A DNA stretch of 33,824 nucleotides, taken from positions 1 to 33,824 of the forward strand of contig JAJFTI010000018.1 in assembly GCA_021373115.1 (NCBI GenBank), given 5' to 3'. The stretch is from Eubacteriales bacterium (lineage in GTDB: Bacteria; Bacillota; Clostridia; Christensenellales; CAG-138). Position 1 is the stretch's first letter; the number at the start of each line of letters is the position of its first letter. Position numbers and translations under genes: made by a program. The notes under the pieces are model-generated. The model did not search any database and had not been told where the DNA came from. It was given only the letters and a program-made list of their open reading frames with translations. Positions 14,843-22,395 of the stretch are shown one piece after another.

Positions 14843-16393
14843 GTGGAGAGTTCAATAGCTATCCGTATGGTCAACATCACGAAGACCTTCGGCGAGGTGG
14901 TCGCGAACAACAAAGTCTGCCTTGATATCAATCAAAGTGAGATACTCGCATTGCTCGGCGAGAACGGAAGCGGCAAAACCACCCTGATGAACATGCTGGC
15001 GGGTATTTACTTTCCCGACAGCGGCGAGATTTTTATCAACGGCAAGGCGGTTACGATCGCATCTCCAAAAATTGCGTTCGATCTGCACATTGGCATGATC
15101 CACCAACATTTTAAACTCGTGGATGTTCTGACCGCCGCGGAAAACATCATCCTCGGTCTGAATGAAACTACCGTTGTTGACGTCAAACACGTACGTGAGG
15201 CGGTAAAAGAAATTTGCAACCGTTACGGGTTCGTCGTTGACCCGGATAAAAAGGTCTACGACATGTCTGTTTCGGAAAAGCAGACGCTCGAAATCGTCAA
15301 AGTTCTCTATCGCGGCGCAGACATCCTGATCCTGGATGAACCGACCGCCGTGCTGACGCCGCAGGAAACGCAAAAGCTGTTTTGCGTGATGCGCAATATG
15401 AAGGAAGACGGCAAATCGATCATCATCATTACGCATAAACTGCATGAAGTTATGGAAATCTCGGACCGCGTTGCCGTTCTGCGGAAGGGCTTTCATATTG
15501 GCGATGTTCCCACTTCGGAAACGAACGCCATGAAACTAACGGAGATGATGGTTGGCCGCGCGGTCTCACTCGATATCGAACGCTCGGTTCCGGTCAATCC
15601 GAAACCAAAACTCGTGGTCAAGAATTTAACCGTCTGCGATTCGGATGGCATCAACCGGTTGAGCAACGTTGATTTTACTGCGTATGGCGGCGAGATTCTC
15701 GGCGTTGCGGGTATTTCCGGAAGCGGGCAGAAGGAACTGCTGGAGGCAATCGCGGGGCTGCAGTATTGCCAGAGCTGCAGCAGCATTGAATTCCTGCCGG
15801 AAAAAGGTGAAAAGAAGCAGCTTTCCGGAATGCATCCGATCGATATCAAACGCCTAGGCGTTGCGCTTGCGTTCGTTCCGGAGGATCGTCTTGGGATGGG
15901 TCTCGTTGGCAGCATGGATTTAACGGACAATATGATGCTGCGCAGCTATCAGGACGGCCCGGGACCTTTTGCGGATCGGAAGAAGCCGAAACAGCTTGCG
16001 GAAACCGTTGTAAAGGAACTGGAAGTCGTTACACCGGGTTTGAGTACGCCCGTTCGGCGGCTGTCCGGCGGAAATGTGCAGAAAGTGCTTGTCGGGCGGG
16101 AAATTGCGATGCAGCCGCAGTTGCTGATGTCCGCTTATGCGGTTCGAGGCCTGGACATTAACACATCGTATAATATTTATCATCTGCTGAACGAACAGAA
16201 GAAACGTGGCGCGGCCGTCATATTTGTCGGCGAAGACCTCGATGTGCTTCTTGAGCTATGCGACCGGATTATGGTTCTCTGCTCGGGGCGCGTAAACGAT
16301 ATCGTCGATGCGCGGACAACAACAAAGGATGAAGTCGGCTACCTGATGACTTATTTGAAGGAAGGAAAGACGAATCATGAGCAAAAAGCATGA
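14843..16393 (+). CDS. Nucleoside ABC transporter, double ATP-binding protein
   Basis: A 516-aa protein with two ABC domains (RbsA/NupA type) that drives import for the BMP receptor. Domain 1 has Walker A GENGSGKTT (39-47), a Q-loop at HQHF, signature MSVSEKQ and Walker B ILILDEPTA. Domain 2 is degenerate in the usual way: GISGSGQKE replaces Walker A and LLMSAYAVRGLD replaces Walker B, while LSGGNVQK is kept. The start is GTG at 14843 with AAAGGG eight bases upstream; an overlapping ATG at 14841 is out of frame and stops at once. The 3' end overlaps the first permease by 17 bases, implying translational coupling. Confidence 0.93.
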   Translation: MESSIAIRMVNITKTFGEVVANNKVCLDINQSEILALLGENGSGKTTLMNMLAGIYFPDSGEIFINGKAVTIASPKIAFDLHIGMIHQHFKLVDVLTAAENIILGLNETTVVDVKHVREAVKEICNRYGFVVDPDKKVYDMSVSEKQTLEIVKVLYRGADILILDEPTAVLTPQETQKLFCVMRNMKEDGKSIIIITHKLHEVMEISDRVAVLRKGFHIGDVPTSETNAMKLTEMMVGRAVSLDIERSVPVNPKPKLVVKNLTVCDSDGINRLSNVDFTAYGGEILGVAGISGSGQKELLEAIAGLQYCQSCSSIEFLPEKGEKKQLSGMHPIDIKRLGVALAFVPEDRLGMGLVGSMDLTDNMMLRSYQDGPGPFADRKKPKQLAETVVKELEVVTPGLSTPVRRLSGGNVQKVLVGREIAMQPQLLMSAYAVRGLDINTSYNIYHLLNEQKKRGAAVIFVGEDLDVLLELCDRIMVLCSGRVNDIVDARTTTKDEVGYLMTYLKEGKTNHEQKA

Positions 16394-17492
16394 GGTTGCG
16401 TCGCGGGAACCGCTGATTCGCATGTCGAAGCGGGATGGAATACCGACATGGAAATCCATAGGTGTCCGCTTGATTGGACTTGCGCTTGCGCTGATTGTCT
16501 GCGCGGTGATCATCTATTCACTCACGAAACTAAATCCGCTTAAGGTCTATGCTGCCATGTTCAAGGGAACATTTGGCACAAACAAGCGCGTTTGGGTAAC
16601 CATTCGTGATATTGTTATGCTGCTCTGCATCGCCGTAGGACTTGCTCCGGCCTTTAAGATGCGATTTTGGAATATCGGCGCGGAAGGACAGATCCTTGTC
16701 GGCGGGATTGCGGCAGCGGCATGCATGATTTATCTGGGGAAATCGCTTCCAAGTTTCGCTCTGATTGTCGTCATGTTCTTTGGCAGTATGGTTGCCGGCG
16801 GCATTTGGGGTACGATCCCGGCTGTGTTTAAAGCGCGCTGGAACGCGAACGAAACCCTGTTTACGCTGATGATGAACTATGTGGCAATCCAGCTGACGAG
16901 CTTTTTTGTGGCGAAATGGGAGAATCCGTTCGGTTCAAATACGGTAGGCGTTATTAACCAAATGACGAAGGCCGGCTGGTTTCCGCCAGTTTTCGGGCAA
17001 ATGTATACGCTCAACGTGATCATTGTCGCCGTTTTGACCGTGGCGATGTTCCTCTATCTGCGCTACAGCAAACACGGTTATGAGATTGCGGTCGTCGGTG
17101 AAAGCGAAAACACCGCGCGGTATGCCGCGATCAACGTTAAGACTGTGATCAAGCGCACCATGGCCGTTTCCGGCGCAATCTGCGGGATTGCCGGGTTCAT
17201 TGCGGTTGCGGGTGCGAGCCATACGATCTCAACCAGCACTGCCGGCGGCCGCGGGTTCACGGCAATCATCGTCGCGTGGCTGGCCAAGTTCAACACCTTC
17301 ACAATGATCGCCATCTCCGCTTTGATCGTCTTTTTAGAGAAAGGCGCAATTGAGATTGCGTCACAGTTTGACCTGAACGATTTTGTTTCCGAAATGATTA
17401 CAGGTATCATTCTGTTCTTCATTCTTGGCAGCGAATTCTTCATTAACTATAAAATTCGGTTTCGCGGGGGAAAGAAGGAGGCGGGAAAATGA
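16377..17492 (+). CDS. Nucleoside ABC transporter permease 1
   Basis: A 371-aa membrane permease of the BPD_transp_2 (RbsC/NupB-like) family with about eight to nine transmembrane segments after a ~25-residue cytoplasmic start. The conserved cytoplasmic loop RYSKHGYEIAVVGESENTARYAAINV, which contacts the ATPase, is present near residues 223-250. It overlaps the ATPase gene by 17 bases and the second permease by four (ATGA). GGAAGG lies nine to ten bases before the ATG. Confidence 0.92.
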   Translation: MSKKHEVASREPLIRMSKRDGIPTWKSIGVRLIGLALALIVCAVIIYSLTKLNPLKVYAAMFKGTFGTNKRVWVTIRDIVMLLCIAVGLAPAFKMRFWNIGAEGQILVGGIAAAACMIYLGKSLPSFALIVVMFFGSMVAGGIWGTIPAVFKARWNANETLFTLMMNYVAIQLTSFFVAKWENPFGSNTVGVINQMTKAGWFPPVFGQMYTLNVIIVAVLTVAMFLYLRYSKHGYEIAVVGESENTARYAAINVKTVIKRTMAVSGAICGIAGFIAVAGASHTISTSTAGGRGFTAIIVAWLAKFNTFTMIAISALIVFLEKGAIEIASQFDLNDFVSEMITGIILFFILGSEFFINYKIRFRGGKKEAGK

Positions 17493-18472
17493 CACAGGTC
17501 ATTTCTTTAATTCAGGCTGCCATTGTTTTTGGCACGGTAATTCTCTTCGGCGCAGTCGGTGAAATACTCGCGGAAAAGTCCGGCAACCTGAACCTCGGTG
17601 TTCCGGGCGTCATGTACCTTGGCGGAATCGCGGGTTTGGCTGCGGCATTCTTTTATGAAGGGAATACGGTAAACCCAATTCCAATTGTATCGTTGATTCT
17701 TACGCTGGCAGCGGCATTCCTTGTGGCAATGCTCGGCGGTTTGATTTACTCGTTTCTGACCATCACGCTGCGCGCAAACCAGAATGTAACCGGCTTGACG
17801 CTTACGGTCTTCGGCGGTGGAGTGGCAAACCTGTTTGGCGGAACGCTCAATAAAATGGCGGGCGGCGTAGGGCAGATATCGGTTGCCATGACAAGCGGCG
17901 CGTTTCGAACGACGATACCTGCGCTTTCCGGACTTGGCATAGTAGGTCAAATTCTGTTTTCCTATGGCTTTATGGCCTATCTGGCCGTTATCCTTGCTTT
18001 CCTTGTCAGCTGGGTGCTCAACAAAACCAGTGTGGGCCTGAATCTGCGCGCGGTCGGCGAAAACCCGGCAACGGCAGATGCCGCGGGGATCAGCGTTACC
18101 AAGTATAAATACCTTGCAACCTGCATTGGAGCAGGCATTTCCGGCTTTGGCGGTCTGTATTACACAATGGACTATATCAAGGGCACATGGTCAACCGACG
18201 GAAGCATTGAAAAGCTCGGATGGCTCGCCGTTGCGCTCGTCATTTTCGCAACTTGGAAGCCCAAGCGCAGCATTTGGGGAGCTTACCTGTTTGGCGCGCT
18301 GTTCTGGCTGTTCTTCTATATTCCGGGACTGACCAGAAGCTCGCAGGAAATCTTTAAGATGCTACCGTATCTGGTTACGCTTCTTGTGCTGGTTATGGTT
18401 GCGCTCCGGAAAAAGCGCGAAGACCAGCCGCCGCACAGTCTGGGCGTCGCGTATTTCCGTGAAGAACGGTAG
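17489..18472 (+). CDS. Nucleoside ABC transporter permease 2
   Basis: A 327-aa partner permease (NupC-like, BPD_transp_2 family) with about eight to nine membrane segments. The ATPase-contact loop NKTSVGLNLRAVGENPATADAAGISVTKYK is visible in the middle. The early segment GEILAEKSGNLNLGVPGVMYLGG is typical of the nucleoside-transporter branch. The ATG overlaps the previous stop (ATGA). Last gene of the transporter operon, ending in a strong terminator 23 bases on. Confidence 0.92.
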   Translation: MTQVISLIQAAIVFGTVILFGAVGEILAEKSGNLNLGVPGVMYLGGIAGLAAAFFYEGNTVNPIPIVSLILTLAAAFLVAMLGGLIYSFLTITLRANQNVTGLTLTVFGGGVANLFGGTLNKMAGGVGQISVAMTSGAFRTTIPALSGLGIVGQILFSYGFMAYLAVILAFLVSWVLNKTSVGLNLRAVGENPATADAAGISVTKYKYLATCIGAGISGFGGLYYTMDYIKGTWSTDGSIEKLGWLAVALVIFATWKPKRSIWGAYLFGALFWLFFYIPGLTRSSQEIFKMLPYLVTLLVLVMVALRKKREDQPPHSLGVAYFREER

Positions 18473-18495
18473 TACGGCACTCCGCTTTAACGTTC

Positions 18496-18527
18496 AAGGA
18501 GAGCATCCTCGCGGATGCTCTCCTTTT
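18496..18527. terminator. Terminator after the nucleoside transporter
   Basis: Perfect 13-bp stem AAGGAGAGCATCC/GGATGCTCTCCTT with a TCGC loop and a short T tract on the plus strand. The ligase-like gene on the minus strand ends at 18535, so the hairpin also stands at that convergent end. Confidence 0.8.
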
Positions 18528-18534
18528 GATTTCG

Positions 18535-19900
18535 CTATTGCTCGTTGATTATGTGTTTAAATTTGCCGCTGTCTGGATTTCGCAGCGGAGGATCGTTTGA
18601 AAGCGTAAGAGCGATTTCGGTAACGCCTTGCGATGCGAGAAAAACGCGCAGCGCAGTGCTGGCCTTTTGAAACGCTTCTATGCGGGGTATGCCGTCCTCA
18701 GGCTCCAGCCGCAGCAAAGCGGTATGATCCGGCTTTACAACCAACTGGAAGCGCCGCATTTCATGTACCTCTTTGAGTATGGCATAAATAGCCAGCGGAG
18801 CAATTCGGATACCGCGATCTCCCTGAAGGAAGGTTACTACGTCATCGGAACGTCCTTCCAGCTCCAGCCATGGCGAAGGATTCCCGCATGCACATGGCTC
18901 CCGGTGCAGAATCACACGGTCGGTAACCTCATAACGAATATAAGGCTGAACGAAATTGTAGAGATTTGTCAGGAGTATTTTGTTTGACAGCATACCGTCG
19001 GGAACGGGGCGGTTGTCTTGGTCCACCGGCTCAACAATGAGCCAGTCGTCGTTCACATGGAAATGCCGCATCCGGCATTCACATGCAACAGTGCCGCCTT
19101 CGGTACAGGAATAGGAAGTTTGGACATAGCAGCCGAAAGCGTCGGCAAGCGCGTTTCGAAGCGCGTCCGAAAGATATTCCCCGCCTGTCATAATGAGAAC
19201 GGGGGATATTTTTTAACCTTCCGGCTTTTGCTTCATCGATCAGCAGCTCCAAACTGGAGGGATACCCGCCGAGCATGGCAGGCTGAAATGAATTGAGCTG
19301 ACGGACGATATCGCCAACCGGTAGGAGCGCGCTGGTAACAGCCATCTGCCGCTTCTTCCATGGCATGGAAAGCTGGCGCGCCCGCACGGAACCGTTGCTC
19401 AAGTAGAAGCCATTTGTGGCGAAAATACCCATAGTCTTGCTGCCGCGCCGGATAAATTCTTTCAGATCCTCCTTTCGGGCAAAAGAACGCATTGCGCTGA
19501 TTGCGCTCATCATGTTGTTGGCCGGCTTGTCATAGAGCGCTATCAGCGGGTTACCGGTAGAGCCGGAGGTAGTAAATACCATATATTTCCCCTTCAGCTT
19601 TCGACCGATATGATCCTTGTTTTGCATGAATGTTACTACATCCTTCAGCTTTACATCCCGGTCGGTAACCCAATTGTCCCAATGTGCCATCAATTCGCTT
19701 TTACACACCGGAGGCAGATCGGTATATTCGAAAGAATCTGCTACGTTCCTGTAATGTTCCGCGTAGAACGGGCTGTTTTCGCGTGCAAAGCGTACGAGTT
19801 CATTGAATCGTTCCTGCCGAAGAGCGTTTCTCTGCCCGGAACTCATTCTCTTGTAGTCTGCGCAGAGCTTCATTGACCGGAGCATGCCGTTATTCCACAT
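18535..19900 (-). pseudogene. Phenylacetate-CoA ligase/CapK-like adenylating enzyme, frameshifted
   Basis: Two overlapping reading frames together make one adenylate-forming enzyme of the PaaK/CapK type, which activates carboxylic acids through an acyl-AMP. The first frame (19900 to ~19205) carries the ATP-binding motif FTTSGSTGNPL and LGGYPSSLELL. The second (from ~19200 to 18535) carries TGGEYLSDALRNALADAFG, SYSCTEGG and the late YEVTDRV/LEGRSDDVV motifs. The join is lost by one extra base in a run of six A or five C on the coding strand (19201-19214). Dropping one C restores AGRLKNIPVLIMTGGEYL. The first frame otherwise reads into nonsense. The start ATG at 19900 has AAGGAGG six bases upstream and overlaps the tetR stop by 11 bases. 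Mutation, assembly error and +1 recoding are all possible. Confidence 0.8.
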
Positions 19901-20534
19901 GATGAACCTCCTTGCAAACGCCATAGAGTATCAGATCCAGATATTCCCGCATTTCCGTTTTGATTGATTCTGCGCAATTGAAAAATTCGTCCGGGTTTTC
20001 CTGATAGGCTGAAAGGTACTTGTTCAGAATCGCGTTAAAATAGAGGGAGAAACCTTCAAGAACCAAAGATTCAGGCAGCGCTTTTAAGGACAGGGCGGAG
20101 ATGGCGCCCTGCATGATTCGCATTGATTCCATATGCGCAAATTTCACATACGCTTTCAGAACATTGTTCTTCTCCACAAATACTTCGGCCGCTCCTTCGC
20201 GCGAGGACATGTTTATCAAATGCATTTCATCCGGATACTCCATGCAAAGGCGGAATTTATTATCCATAGCGGAAAACAGAGTATCGTAGAATCCGGCTCC
20301 GGAGAGATCGGCAGTTTTCGTCATAAGCCGTTCCAGCGATTTGGACAGGCAATAGAGATAGAATTCCCGTTTGGAGCCGAAATAATGGAACAGCAAACCC
20401 TTTGATATAGCGCAATTTGCGGTAATTGTGTCGGTGCTTGCATCGGCATAGGGTTTATTTGCAAATTCACGAATGCCGGCGGCCAGGATCGACGCTTGTT
20501 TTTCCGGCGGTAGTTTTTCAAAAGAAAGACGCAT
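19890..20534 (-). CDS. TetR/AcrR-family transcriptional regulator
   Basis: A 214-aa repressor-type regulator. The N-terminal helix-turn-helix spans ~10-55, with the family pattern ILAAGIREFANKPYADASTDTI and the recognition end SKGLLFHYFGSKREFY. The C-terminal ~150 residues are an all-helical ligand pocket without family signature. An upstream TTG at 20558 is in frame, but GGAGG lies four bases before the ATG at 20534, and the upstream stretch is operator DNA. It precedes and overlaps the ligase-like gene, so that enzyme is the probable controlled target and its acid or acyl-CoA a possible inducer (inference). Two matching operators flank its promoter, suggesting autorepression. Confidence 0.9.
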   Translation of the reverse strand: MRLSFEKLPPEKQASILAAGIREFANKPYADASTDTITANCAISKGLLFHYFGSKREFYLYCLSKSLERLMTKTADLSGAGFYDTLFSAMDNKFRLCMEYPDEMHLINMSSREGAAEVFVEKNNVLKAYVKFAHMESMRIMQGAISALSLKALPESLVLEGFSLYFNAILNKYLSAYQENPDEFFNCAESIKTEMREYLDLILYGVCKEVHHVE

Positions 20535-20546
20535 GGTTCCTCCAAC

Positions 20547-20599
20547 ATTGACCGACAAGTCAATATTGACACTTTATCGTGGATTGACTGGAAAGTCAA
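20547..20599 (-). promoter_or_regulatory. tetR promoter with two identical-spacing operators
   Basis: Promoter TTGACT (20594-20599), 17-bp spacer, TAAAGT (20571-20576). Two inverted repeats TTGAC-N6-GTCAA occur at 20584-20599 (over the -35; arms extend to TTGACT/AGTCAA) and 20548-20563 (just after the start; arms extend to ATTGAC/GTCAAT). ATTGAC half-sites recur at 20547, 20565 and 20583, exactly 18 bp apart. Confidence 0.75.
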
Positions 20600-20655
20600 C
20601 GTTTTTTAAGTGGTAGCTTATATGGTCGATCGTTTGCGAGGCTCGGAAAAATTCG

Positions 20656-20692
20656 GAGAAAAAAGAAAATAGCCCGATGGAATCGGACTATT
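20656..20692 (-). terminator. Terminator of the tRNA-Ser transcript
   Basis: On the minus strand an 11-bp stem AATAGTCCGAT/ATCGGGCTATT (one T-G wobble) with a three-base loop, followed by TTTCTTTTTTC. It lies 12 bases past the tRNA-Ser(GCT) 3' end. Confidence 0.75.
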
Positions 20693-20703
20693 CGTAAGAA
20701 TGA

Positions 20704-20796
20704 TGGCGGAGAAGGTGGGATTTGAACCCACGCACCGGTTAACCCAGTCTACTCCCTTAGCAGGGGAGCCCCTTATAGCCACTTGGGTACTTCTCC
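20704..20796 (-). tRNA. tRNA-Ser (anticodon GCT)
   Basis: A class II tRNA of 93 bases including an encoded CCA. The acceptor stem GGAGAAG/CTTCTCC is perfect, the anticodon arm is CTCCC-CTGCTAA-GGGAG with anticodon GCT, a long variable arm follows, and the T arm contains GGTTCAAATCC. It decodes AGC/AGT. Confidence 0.96.
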
Positions 20797-20817
20797 GTAT
20801 GAAAATGGGTTGGATGC

Positions 20818-20906
20818 TGGCGGAGAGAGAGGGATTTGAACCCCCGGTGCCTTTCAGCATCACCAGTTTTCAAGACTGGCTCCATAAACCACTCGGACAT
20901 CTCTCC
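20818..20906 (-). tRNA. tRNA-Ser (anticodon TGA)
   Basis: A class II tRNA of 89 bases including an encoded CCA. Acceptor stem GGAGAGA/TCTCTCC, anticodon arm CCAGT-CTTGAAA-ACTGG with anticodon TGA, and a variable arm around GATGCTGAAAGGCACC. It decodes TCA and other TCN codons. First of two serine tRNAs in one transcript. Confidence 0.96.
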
Positions 20907-20923
20907 AGGAACGCACCTGAAGT

Positions 20924-20953
20924 AGTATAGCAAATCGAATATGGAATTGTCAA
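20924..20953 (-). promoter_or_regulatory. Promoter of the tRNA-Ser pair
   Basis: On the minus strand TTGACA (20948-20953), 18-bp spacer, TATACT (20924-20929), 18 bases before the tRNA-Ser(TGA) 5' end; a near-consensus sigma-A promoter. Confidence 0.85.
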
Positions 20954-21027
20954 CGCCTGAATCCTTCCCGCTTTCGAATGCTGAAGCGTCCGAATTGTGA
21001 AACTACGCGTAATTCGGGCACGATTCG

Positions 21028-21056
21028 TTGCAACGGGGGAAGAAATTTTCTATAAT
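21028..21056 (+). promoter_or_regulatory. Promoter of the small lipoprotein gene
   Basis: TTGCAA (21028-21033), 17-bp spacer, TATAAT (21051-21056). The short leader contains a perfect hairpin GCACGGT-GAAC-ACCGTGC (21072-21089) that ends two bases before the GGAGGG ribosome site (21092-21097). Confidence 0.8.
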
Positions 21057-21108
21057 GAATTCGTGTGATTTGCACGGTGAACACCGTGCCTGGAGGGAAT
21101 TTCCGCGT

Positions 21109-21501
21109 ATGAAAAAAAAACGAATCGCAGCTCTATTTCTGGTGGCGGTTCTGCTGGTTTTGTTCGGATGCAAAACATCCTCGACAACGACACTCAACAC
21201 AGAATATAAGATTTTTTATGGCGGAAGCCAGATTGAATCCACTGTTCGAGAACTGGTCGTTGACGGCGGTACAACCAGCGCCCGCATTCGGTTTCTCAAC
21301 CTAGGCACGGAGGAGCTTGGCTCGCTCGAAGCACTCGTTGAATTTATTGACGCGAATGGGGAAATCATTGCCAGCAGCGTCATAAGCGCGACCTATACCA
21401 CGCCGATTGCCGTCGGCGACAGCGTCAGTGAAACCGCAACCTGCGACAGCGACAGCCGGATCAAGGGTGTTTACGTTTCGGAGTATACGCCGGAATCCTG
21501 A
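21109..21501 (+). CDS. Small secreted lipoprotein of unknown function
   Basis: A 130-aa protein with a basic start (MKKKR), a hydrophobic stretch and the lipobox VLFGC (C21), so it is exported and lipid-anchored. The mature domain is ~100 residues of alternating beta-like sequence (ARIRFLNLGTEELGSLEALVEFIDANGEII), reminiscent of FxLYD-type beta-sandwich domains that pack on cell-surface proteins, without a clear family motif. The ATG at 21109 has GGAGGG 11 bases upstream; a longer frame from 21028 would start inside the promoter. Its last 31 bases overlap the 3' end of the opposite-strand DUF5131 gene. Confidence 0.75.
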   Translation: MKKKRIAALFLVAVLLVLFGCKTSSTTTLNTEYKIFYGGSQIESTVRELVVDGGTTSARIRFLNLGTEELGSLEALVEFIDANGEIIASSVISATYTTPIAVGDSVSETATCDSDSRIKGVYVSEYTPES

Positions 21502-22283
21502 TCCACCGCCTCGGTGGCCTTTCTCGCGGCGGATCGGGTATTGATGTTCGCTTTCCTTGCCTGCGAATGCTGCAGCTTCCGGGGAATGCGATAATGCTTG
21601 CGATCCTTCACAAAGTTGGCGCCGGTCTGACGAAAGTGAAAGGGAACGTTCGCCGCGATGCATTGCGAACGAATATCGAGCACCCAGTCGTAATCGCAGG
21701 TGCGCGCGGATTCGCCGGATTCGCCGCCGACGGAAACGTTATCGACCCAGCTGCCTAAAAACGGGGAAAGATCGAGCCGTTCTAAAAGAGGTTCGCAAAC
21801 AATGATTTTATGCGTGATCTTCGCTTCGCGAAATACGGGCAGGCGCTCGTTTGCAGCCGCCTGATTTTCAACGGTGCAGCAAATCGTAACATTCCGGTAT
21901 CCATCGCCCCAGTCGCACGGAAGACATTGCTCCAGGCGTACGATCCGCTTTGTGATAAAGAGAAAGTGGCAATCCGCGCGTTCGCGTATCATGCGCCAGG
22001 CCTCGCTGCGCCAGCCGTCCGCATCCTCCAGTAGAAAGTCGGATGTAAAGCACGTCCAGATCATCGAACCGGACGGAATTCGATAGGATCCGTCGCGCGC
22101 ATGCGAAATCGGCAGGTAAAATCCCGACGTTTTTTGAACGATACTCGCGTCCCTTTGATGCCTGCCGTCTATCCGGTAGACATAGCAATTCAGACAACCG
22201 GCGGAATACTTGTGGCAGCCATGCCAGGGGTTCCACTCGGCACTGCGCGAAGGGGTACTTTTTTTCACCTGCTTTGCAGCCAT
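21471..22283 (-). CDS. DUF5131 family protein (phage Gp37/Gp68-like)
   Basis: A 270-aa protein matching the DUF5131/Gp37Gp68 family by its opening WNPWHGCHKYSAGCLNCY: cysteines C23, C30 and C33 in C-x6-C-x2-C, a triad that could hold a metal or Fe-S cluster. Other family-like stretches are FTSDFLLEDADGWR, FLFITKR, VTICCTVENQAAANERLPVF, NVSVGGESG and the late FHFRQTGANFVKDRKHY. Homologues occur in phages and as isolated chromosomal genes; the function is not established. No phage genes are nearby. The ribosome site is weak (AGGAAG about 12 bases upstream). The 3' end overlaps the lipoprotein gene tail-to-tail by 31 bases. Confidence 0.82.
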   Translation of the reverse strand: MAAKQVKKSTPSRSAEWNPWHGCHKYSAGCLNCYVYRIDGRHQRDASIVQKTSGFYLPISHARDGSYRIPSGSMIWTCFTSDFLLEDADGWRSEAWRMIRERADCHFLFITKRIVRLEQCLPCDWGDGYRNVTICCTVENQAAANERLPVFREAKITHKIIVCEPLLERLDLSPFLGSWVDNVSVGGESGESARTCDYDWVLDIRSQCIAANVPFHFRQTGANFVKDRKHYRIPRKLQHSQARKANINTRSAARKATEAVDQDSGVYSET

Positions 22284-22340
22284 GTTCGAAATCGCTTCCT
22301 GTGTTCGTTTTTCCGTCGCTTTGGTTCACATTTGCTTTCA

Positions 22341-22370
22341 TTGACAATCCTAGCACGGGTACAGTATAAT
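22341..22370 (+). promoter_or_regulatory. Consensus promoter of the UPF0316 gene
   Basis: TTGACA (22341-22346), 18-bp spacer, TATAAT (22365-22370): both hexamers are perfect. AAAGGAGG follows at 22381-22388. Confidence 0.88.
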
Positions 22371-22395
22371 CGGCAAGCTGAAAGGAGGTTGAACC

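Noticed and set aside
19205..19216. Classic -1 slippery heptamer A-AAA-AAT in the PaaK-like gene
   Set aside because: The heptamer is in the right phase, but a -1 shift runs into a stop within a few codons; the downstream frame requires +1.
20704..20906. Integration (att) site at the tRNA-Ser genes
   Set aside because: No integrase gene and no repeated tRNA 3' fragment was seen nearby.
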